NCBI RefSeq assembly: GCF_037893015.1
Contig: NC_133660.1
Coordinates: 283,767,534 to 283,831,533, forward strand
DNA: 64,000 bases
Origin: Macrotis lagotis
Lineage: Eukaryota; Chordata; Mammalia; Peramelemorphia; Peramelidae
Direction of reading: 5' to 3'
Shown piece after piece: positions 57,670 to 64,000 of this stretch. The translations under genes were made by a program, and so were the position numbers. The notes under the pieces were generated by a model. That model worked only from the letters and a program-made list of their open reading frames with translations. It was not told the DNA's origin and ran no database searches. Numbering within the stretch: position 1 is the stretch's first letter; every line of letters starts with the position of its first letter.

Positions 57670-57842
57670 GCCTGGCAGAAGACAGTGGCAGAGGAGGGTG
57701 TTTCCAAATCATTCCTCCAGCCCCGTTCCCTTGGGCCAGGTGGGAGAGAGAAGGCTGAGGCCTCGCTAGTGCCCACCAAGACTCCAGCTTCTCCTTTGTC
57801 CTTGGCAGTCCATGTTTGTTCAGAGTCAGCAGCTGATGGATA

Positions 57843-57848
57843 AATAAA
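57843..57848 (+). terminator. MAJIN poly(A) signal
   Basis: AATAAA 174 nt after the MAJIN stop, followed by a T/G-rich region. Confidence 0.8.
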
Positions 57849-59808
57849 AGGATTTGTTCTTTTCTGGTGGTCCTTGAGGAGGTTTTTACTGCCCTGAGAA
57901 GCAGTTTGGGACTCTTGTCTCCAGCACTTAGGGTCCTAACAACAAATTATTTATGAAGAATTATTGATTGAACTTTGGAGTGAAGGAAGGGAAGAAGGCG
58001 GGGGGGGGGGAGCCTCCCTGCCTCCTCTAGGTTCAGAGGAATTTACTGAGAAAGTCTCCCAGAGTTCACCTCAGGCCTGCTGGCAGAATTCCAAGGGGCC
58101 CCCAAATTCTAGCCTTCCTGAGGACTTTCAAAGAGCTTCCCTACCCTGAGTCTGTCCCTTTTAATTTTGTATTTGGCCCAGACCTGTGGGTATTGGAACC
58201 AGAGGGCTATTATATGGGCTTCCTTCCACTGATGTCAACACCTCTCACCTATCATGGAGGATCTCAGGGCCTGGTCTGGGGCATTGAGAACTAAAGGGTC
58301 ACTGTGGATCCAGAGACAGACTTGAACCCAGATCCTTCATTAGGGAAGCCGGGAAGCCGGTCTCCCAGTTTGTCCTCTGGGTGGGACCAACTAACTGCCA
58401 GTCTGTCCCTTCTCAGAACTGTCTCCTATCATCTGCCCCACAGCCTCTCTGGGCACCACAGGCCCTTGCCCCCCCCACAGTCAAGCACAGGTACCCTTGG
58501 GCTCAATCTTCACCTCGGCCCCTTCAATACCTGTGTCCACTTGGGCAAAGACTCCCCCTTCTAGGGCCTCAGTTTCCTCTATTGTAGGCAGAGGGCCTGG
58601 GTGTGAGTCCTGATTCTGCTATTCCTGGGAACACTAACACACTCCTTTCCCCTCTCTACCTCAGTTACCTGCCCTGTAAAATGGAGAGATGAATGTTTGG
58701 ACAAAAGTGAGCCAGGACGGCTGCCCAGAGGGGTGGGAGAAGGAGGCATTGCCCTCTCTTTCCTTCAGGCTTTGGGGGCTCCTCTCCAGGATCTCTGCCA
58801 TCCCTAGTGGGTACTTGGACTCACTGGAAAGAGAAAGTCCTGACTAGGTCATGCTAAGGCCTGAGTGGCAGCACTTTCTGGGTCAGGCCTTCGGTCTGCA
58901 TTCTTCCTACTCCCCCTGCTGTGGTCCCCCTGTCCTGGTCCCTCAGGAGGAGAGAGAAGCAGGAATGATTCTGGGAATGTGGGGAACCTTGTCTTCTTGA
59001 GATCACTCTCATCACTGATGAGCCCCTAAGGGCCTCTGGGAGGAGGAATACCCAACTCAGAGTCAGAGGACTCTTACAGGTCACAGTCCCTCTTTGTGCC
59101 TCTGTTTCCCCTTCTGTAAAATGAGGGGTCAGACTTTCTAGCTTCTGAGGTCCCTCTGGGATCTAGATGGGGTCCCATCATCTTCCTCCTCTGACTCAGA
59201 ACTCACCACGGCTCCCTCCTTTCTTCCCCCAGGGATTTAAATCAATGATCCCCACCTTTCCCGAGTCCACAGAAACCCCCCAAGAAGCTCATCTGCTTCA
59301 CAAGGAGGGGGTTATCTGCCCCACAGACCGGACCCCAGGGCTTCCTCATGACCAGAGTGGGCCCCAGAGTAAAGGAGACAAGAGCCCCTCTTCAGTGGGA
59401 GTTCCCAAGAGGCTTTCCAGGGAAAAGGAGGTGGGGGTGGTGGGGGAAGTCGATCTCTACTGGAGGGTGTGGCCCCAAAAGCCCAGGAGGGATAAAAGCA
59501 AGAGAGCACAGCCCCATTCCAGAGACCCGCGGGGAGGAAGGGCAGCGGCATCCCCGCCTGGCATCTGTGTCTTCAGAGTGGTGAGACTGCCCCGGTAGGA
59601 CAGAGCTGGGCTTGGGTCCTGGGGCACCGAACAGAGGCAAAGAGGGCTGGGGAAGGGACAGCGGAAGCCATAGGCAGACCAGGGTACACACAGGCCCCCG
59701 GCCAGCCAGCCCCAGCCAGCCCCGGTCAATCAGCCGCTCCATTCAGAGAGAGAAGCCCAAGTACAAAGACACACACATCCTGCCCGTGCTATTTCAGAAA
59801 CCTATGCC
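57849..59808. other. Intergenic stretch between MAJIN and GPHA2
   Basis: No gene recognised. It contains MIR-like fragments (about 58590-58695 and 59050-59165, each with 'cctctgtttcccc...tgtaaaatg'). The last part is probably GPHA2 promoter and 5' UTR, and an acceptor-like atttcag just before 59797 suggests a spliced leader exon. Confidence 0.5.
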
Positions 59809-60511
59809 ATGGCCCTCCCCAAGACCCTGCTCCTCCCCCTGCTGCTCCTGGTGGCTACAGAGGCCTGGGGTCAAGAGGCTGGGGTCCCGGGCTGTTACTT
59901 GCACCGTGAGTAACTGTGGGGAGGAGTGACTGGTCCAAGTCCACCTGGTGCTGGGGGAGAAGCCTCTGGGGGCAGGAAGCTGGGAAGGGGTGGGGGCATG
60001 GGGCTGCAAAAATGACAGCCCCAGGACCAGTTTGTGTGTGTGAGAGAGTTGTGAGTCTCAGCTGCGGAGCCCTTGCCCATTCTTTTAGCCATCAACGTGA
60101 CTGTTCGGAGTGCGCGCCAGGGAACCTGCCGTGGCTCCCACGTAGCTCACGCCTGCGTGGGCTACTGTGAGTCCAGTGCTTTCCCCTCCCGCCTCTCAGT
60201 CCTGGCAGCCAGTGGCTTCCAACACAACATCACCTCGGTGTCCCAGTGCTGCACCATCAGCCGCCTGCAGAAGGTCAGGAGCTGAGGGCCCTGGGGTGCC
60301 AGGGTGGGTACGGGGGGGGCAGCCTGGAGAGCATGGGGCCAGACAGCCGGGCACCCCAGGGTGGACCAGAGAAGAGAGCCTGGGGTCTTCACTCTCCCTA
60401 CCTGCCTAGGTGAAGGTGGAACTGCAGTGCCCCGGAAGCCGGAGGGAGCAGCTGGAGATCTTCACGGCCAGGGCCTGCCAGTGTGACATGTGTCGCCTGT
60501 CCCGCTACTGA
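59809..60511 (+). CDS. GPHA2: GPHA2, glycoprotein hormone subunit alpha 2 (thyrostimulin alpha)
   Basis: Secreted cystine-knot subunit that pairs with GPHB5 to form thyrostimulin, a ligand of the TSH receptor. Coding exons: 59809-59905, 60089-60273 and 60410-60511. Total 384 nt, 127 aa (human 129). A leucine-rich signal peptide covers about residues 1-22 (MALPKTLLLPLLLLVATEAWG). The mature part has ten cysteines, as expected for an alpha subunit, and two N-glycosylation sites (NVT and NIT). Conserved blocks are CESSAFPSR, NITSVSQCCTIS, LEIFTARACQC and DMCRLSRY at the C-terminus. The ATG at 59804 is out of frame with the mature protein, so 59809 is the start. Confidence 0.95.
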
Positions 60512-60840
60512 GGGGTCCTGGAGCCTTCCTTCTGGATGGGCCACCCCTAAAGCCTCAGCATACCCCCCCCCTTGTCCCAGGATGGAGGGTCAAAGGACTG
60601 TGAACTGGGAGTCAGGACACCTGGGTTCTGAGTTCTGATGAAGTCAGTGGGTGACTAGAGAAGTTGATTCCCCTATGAGGGGAGTCTGTTCCCCCCAGGG
60701 ATGAGGTCCCTCCCAGCTCTGATGTTCCCCATACCCCCACCCAACTCTGTATTCTTGAGTCTACCCTTCCCAGCCTGCTGTGCCTGCCTAGGCTTCAGGC
60801 TTTAGGCTCTGACATGATGGGGGAACCCGCCCCCACCCCC

Positions 60841-60846
60841 AATAAA
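60841..60846 (+). terminator. GPHA2 poly(A) signal
   Basis: AATAAA 330 nt after the GPHA2 stop. Confidence 0.8.
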
Positions 60847-60870
60847 TTGACCAGCTCTGGAGTTTCTCTC

Positions 60871-60876
60871 TTTATT
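60871..60876 (-). terminator. PPP2R5B poly(A) signal
   Basis: Plus-strand tttatt, that is AATAAA on the minus strand, about 600 nt past the PPP2R5B stop and only 24 nt from the opposing GPHA2 signal. Confidence 0.7.
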
Positions 60877-61472
60877 CAATCCACCCCCAAGAGTGGGAAG
60901 AGGGAGCAGATCATGATTTATGTAGGAACCCCTTTCCATCCCCAGGACCTTGGGAGCCCCCTCTCCCCTGCCCCCTCCCCTATCTACTCCCTGCCCAATA
61001 AATAAAAAGGGGAAGAAGTTTTGCAGAGGGGAGGAGGGGCCCCAACACTGAGGCTGGGGGAAGGGCAATAAATATATCCTGGAGTCCATGGGTTGGGCAG
61101 GCAGAGAGGGCATGTCCTCACGCTGGCGCGAGGAGCTCCCAGGGTCCTGGGGAGGGTTCCAGGGTCTTTTGGGGTGAGGTGGGGAGAATGGCCTCCCTGA
61201 AGCTACCGGAGGCCAGCCTGGGGGGTGTCAACCCCTTGCTGACAGCTCCTGGGGCCCTTGGCCCATCGAGTCCATTTAGGATAGCTGGAGACCTCTGCCC
61301 CCCCCATGCCCCATCTCTTCCCCTCTCTCCCCAGGTCTGGTGAGGGTGGTGGGGGGCCTGCTTCACACTGTGGTGTGGCCCCTGAGGGCAGGCTGGGGGT
61401 TAGGGAGCAGTGGGGCTGGGATGAATGGTTCAACTGCCTGTGTGTATGTGGTGGGGTTGACGGGGGATCCCT

Positions 61473-61635
61473 CTAGCTGTGCTCCCCTCCTGGGGCTGGC
61501 CTGGCCCCAAGTCGATGAAGCAAAGCATCATCTGCCCCCTGCAGTCTCCGCAGCCGGAGTTCTTCCAGGCCCTTCCACAGCTCCTGCCGCTCTCGGGCCT
61601 TCTGCTGCTCCCTGGGTGGTCGGGCAATGGAGGGT

Positions 61636-61730
<95 letters not shown>

Positions 61731-63802
61731 GGCTTAATGAGGTCACACCTGCCTGCCCAGGCCCCACCTGTGGGCTCCATTTCAGCTCAGGTAAGGCAGG
61801 GGCCCCAGGCCCACCCACACCCATGCCCACGCCTGCCCACTAAAGCATTTGGCTGGGCTGGGCTCCCCCCCCACTCACTGCTGCTTCTCCAACTTGTAGG
61901 AAGCTGTGAGTTCATCAAACAGCTTCCCATTCATCTCCATGAAGGTCTTCAGCACATTGTAGATCAGAGACACGATAGTCCTGGGGGTGGGAGAAGAGAT
62001 GACACTAGGGAGATGAAGGGCAAAGCTTCCTGAGGGCATCTGGGCTTGGCAGGACCCCCTACCCCTTGGCAGAAAAGTGGGTCAGGCCAGTGCAGCCAGC
62101 CTCCTTCCAGTGAGCTAGAACCCATCCCACCTCCACCACTGAGGAGCTCTTCCCCCAGCCCACATAAGCAGCTTCCCCCTCCCCCCCAGGACTGCCCAGG
62201 ACTAGGCTGATCCTTCTTCCAAGTGACTGCCCTTCTTCTGGCCTGCCCCACCCTGCCCCCAAGTCTTCTCCAGGTGAAAAATACTCAGATGGGGTGGGAC
62301 CTGGGTGGCTTGTCACCTCCCTGGTCCTGGACTCCTTTAGTAAGAAGGATCTATTTATCTAGGAATGGACCCAAATTTAGAACTACAGTATTTCAGACCA
62401 TAGAAAATAAAACAAGGACCTTCTAGAACCTAAGATTTCATCTGGTTCTCATCCCTTCCTTTGACAGATGAGGAAAAATAAGTCCCAGAGAGGTTAAGGG
62501 CTCTATCCAGGTATTAAGTGGTACAGCCAGGTCTAGGCTCAGGTTCAAAAGATTAGCTTCACAAGGCATGGTGGGGGGGGGCACCATTAAATATCAACTG
62601 ATCTGAAAAAGATCTGAGGGTCTCGGTGGAATATAAGTTCTGGATGAATAGGATGGGGCATCCAAGAAAGCAGGGTTTAGGAAAGACATGGAGAAGCTAC
62701 AGAAAGTCTGGTGGAGGGCAACCAGGTGGGTGAAAGGCTTCAAGTTTGTGCCACATAAGGATTGGTTAAAGAAATGGGGCATGAGTAGCTCAGAGAAGCC
62801 TGGAAGGGAAGAGGAGAGCTAGTTCCAGTATCTGCTCAAGGGTCACATTAAAGAATCTTGTTGGGTTTAGCGCCTCAGGGCAGGAGTGAGCAAAGAGGAG
62901 GGAGGAGGAAGAGGCCACCCTGAGGCTGCTGGGTTAGCAAGAATTAGGCTTCTTCCTGCCCAGAGAGGGGGTGAGCTTGCCATGCCTGGAAGTCTCCAAG
63001 CAGAGGCTGCAGGACCACTTCTCAAATACATTGGAATGAGATTCCTTTCCTGTGGGGGTTGGACTAGACTGGCTGCTGAATTCTGGGATTCTCTCAAAAA
63101 TGAAGCTGGAGAGTTGGGGAAGGACATTAGAACATAAAACAACTTTAGAAGTGGGGGGGGGATGTCAGGGCTGGGAGGGTTTAGGCCACAGTCCATTATG
63201 CCAACCACCTTCTACTCATCTGCACATTGCTTGTTCCTAAAGGGCAGGTCTCCTGACCCCCCAGGGCCCCCCTGTGACCTCCGGGATCAAATATAAAATC
63301 TGTCTGGCCTGGAAAGCCCTTCAGTCCCCACCTCCATTGGGGTCCTTGGTGCTCCGGGTCGGCTTCCTGGCCGGTCCCTGCACATTTTCACAGGGTGGAC
63401 ACATCCCTTGCCCTGCCTCTCCCTTCCTCCCCTGGACTCCCTGACTGTCTCCCAACCATTCTGTCCATACCTCGGGGTGGGCTGCTATTGGGGGGGGAGC
63501 TGGTTTTGCCTTCCTCTGCATCCCTAGGACTTCAGGAGATACTTAATTCTTGCTTTTTGACTTAAAATAGGAAAGACCAGAGTTGGGGAGGTTGGAGGAG
63601 CCTGGACCTCAGCTGGAAGGGCTGGCTTGGGACAGTCGGGCCTCTCCTCTGCCACATCCCAACTGGGCACTCACGGGTTCCAGTGCTCTTTGGAGACTCG
63701 ATAGAGGGTCCCGTACACGGCGGGCAGCACGGTGTGGCAATTGTCCTCAATGAGGCTCAGGATGTACTCATTGTTCCAGAAATACAGAGCCCGCTCTGCA
63801 AC
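61473..63802 (-). CDS. PPP2R5B: PPP2R5B, PP2A regulatory subunit B56 beta, last three coding exons (partial)
   Basis: Regulatory subunit that directs protein phosphatase 2A to substrates. Minus-strand coding exons in the window are 63802-63675, 61980-61879 and 61612-61473. Earlier exons lie beyond the right edge. The first reads [40 protein letters not shown]. The second reads [34 protein letters not shown]. The third reads [35 protein letters not shown] and ends in GGEHS before TAG. These match the human C-terminus closely until the final variable 20 residues. The last intron contains a long (CT)n tract just ahead of its acceptor, and the preceding intron contains a CR1/L3 relic. Confidence 0.95.
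61637..61727 (+). repeat. (GA)n microsatellite in the last PPP2R5B intron
   Basis: About 90 bp of nearly perfect GA dinucleotides. On the gene strand this is (CT)n ending about 25 nt before the acceptor of the last exon. Confidence 0.95.
62570..63130 (+). mobile_element. CR1/L3 LINE 3' end (PPP2R5B intron)
   Basis: Sense match to the CR1/L3 end: 'agtagctcagagaagcctgg', then 'ggaagtctccaagcagaggctgcaggaccac' and 'gggttggactagactggctgctgaattctgggattctc'. Antisense to PPP2R5B. The longest CR1/L3 relic in the window. Confidence 0.7.
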
Positions 63803-63889
63803 CTGCAGGAACGGGGTGGCCCAGTGAGCCCCTGGCCCAGGGCCCCCTCCCAGATTTCCTTCTATCTCAGGGCCTAGCATGGCTGGCCT

Positions 63890-64000
63890 TTTATACCTCA
63901 GCTGGAAGAGAAACTGAGGCCCTCAGAGGACAAGGGACTTGGCCACCAAAGGAGCCTTGAATGCCAAAGTCAACCCTCTCTCCACTATACCAAGGTGCCC
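63890..64000 (-). mobile_element. MIR-like fragment at the right edge
   Basis: 'ctcagctggaagagaaactgaggccctcagaggacaagggacttggcca' resembles the MIR core in reverse. Cut by the window end. Confidence 0.4.

Noticed and set aside
59804-59808. Upstream ATG for GPHA2
   Set aside because: Out of frame with the conserved signal peptide and mature sequence.

Overview
This is nuclear DNA from a mammal, most probably a marsupial. The genes have mammalian exon structure with GT-AG introns. The commonest repeats are marsupial-type tRNA-related SINEs (a box-like head ending in a 'gccttgcaaaaacctaaa' tail) and older Mar/MON-type CORE-SINEs. L1, CR1/L3 and MIR relics are also present. The species cannot be fixed from the sequence alone.

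The gene order matches, in reverse, the human 11q13.1 block PPP2R5B-GPHA2-MAJIN-BATF2-ARL2-SNX15-SAC3D1-NAALADL1. From left to right: an L1 fragment and a gene-poor stretch (1-5.48 kb); NAALADL1 on + (5.48-13.53 kb, 18 coding exons, 743 aa); SAC3D1 on - (13.97-15.11 kb, 2 exons, 349 aa), tail-to-tail with NAALADL1; SNX15 on - (15.83-21.74 kb, 8 exons, 345 aa); ARL2 on - (22.72-24.81 kb, 5 exons, 184 aa); a 5 kb gap; BATF2 on + (29.93-33.89 kb, 3 exons, 224 aa); a repeat-rich 11 kb gap with an AT-rich island and a CpG island; MAJIN on + (44.62-57.67 kb, 9 coding exons, about 266 aa); GPHA2 on + (59.81-60.51 kb, 3 exons, 127 aa); and the last three coding exons of PPP2R5B on - (61.47-63.80 kb), which continues past the right edge.

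These genes do not form a pathway. They include a brush-border type M28 peptidase, a centrosome/mRNA-export related SAC3 protein, an endosomal sorting nexin, a tubulin-cofactor GTPase, an interferon-inducible bZIP factor, a meiotic telomere-to-membrane anchor, a glycoprotein-hormone alpha subunit and a PP2A regulatory subunit. The shared features are compact spacing, CpG-rich promoters (SAC3D1, SNX15, ARL2, and an unassigned island likely to be the MAJIN promoter) and close convergent 3' ends.

I did not find a new biological system. The observations most worth checking are a decayed extra copy of NAALADL1 exon 6 in intron 4, an overlapping GAS/ISRE just upstream of BATF2, an inverted CR1/L3 pair bracketing the BATF2 exon that encodes the basic region, a GC-rich collagen-like open minisatellite in SNX15 intron 2, a two-flavour minisatellite and a small mariner-type element in MAJIN intron 1, and a tight GATA-site cluster upstream of NAALADL1. 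Exon boundaries were read by eye, using splice signals and remembered human orthologue sequences. No alignment or search was run.
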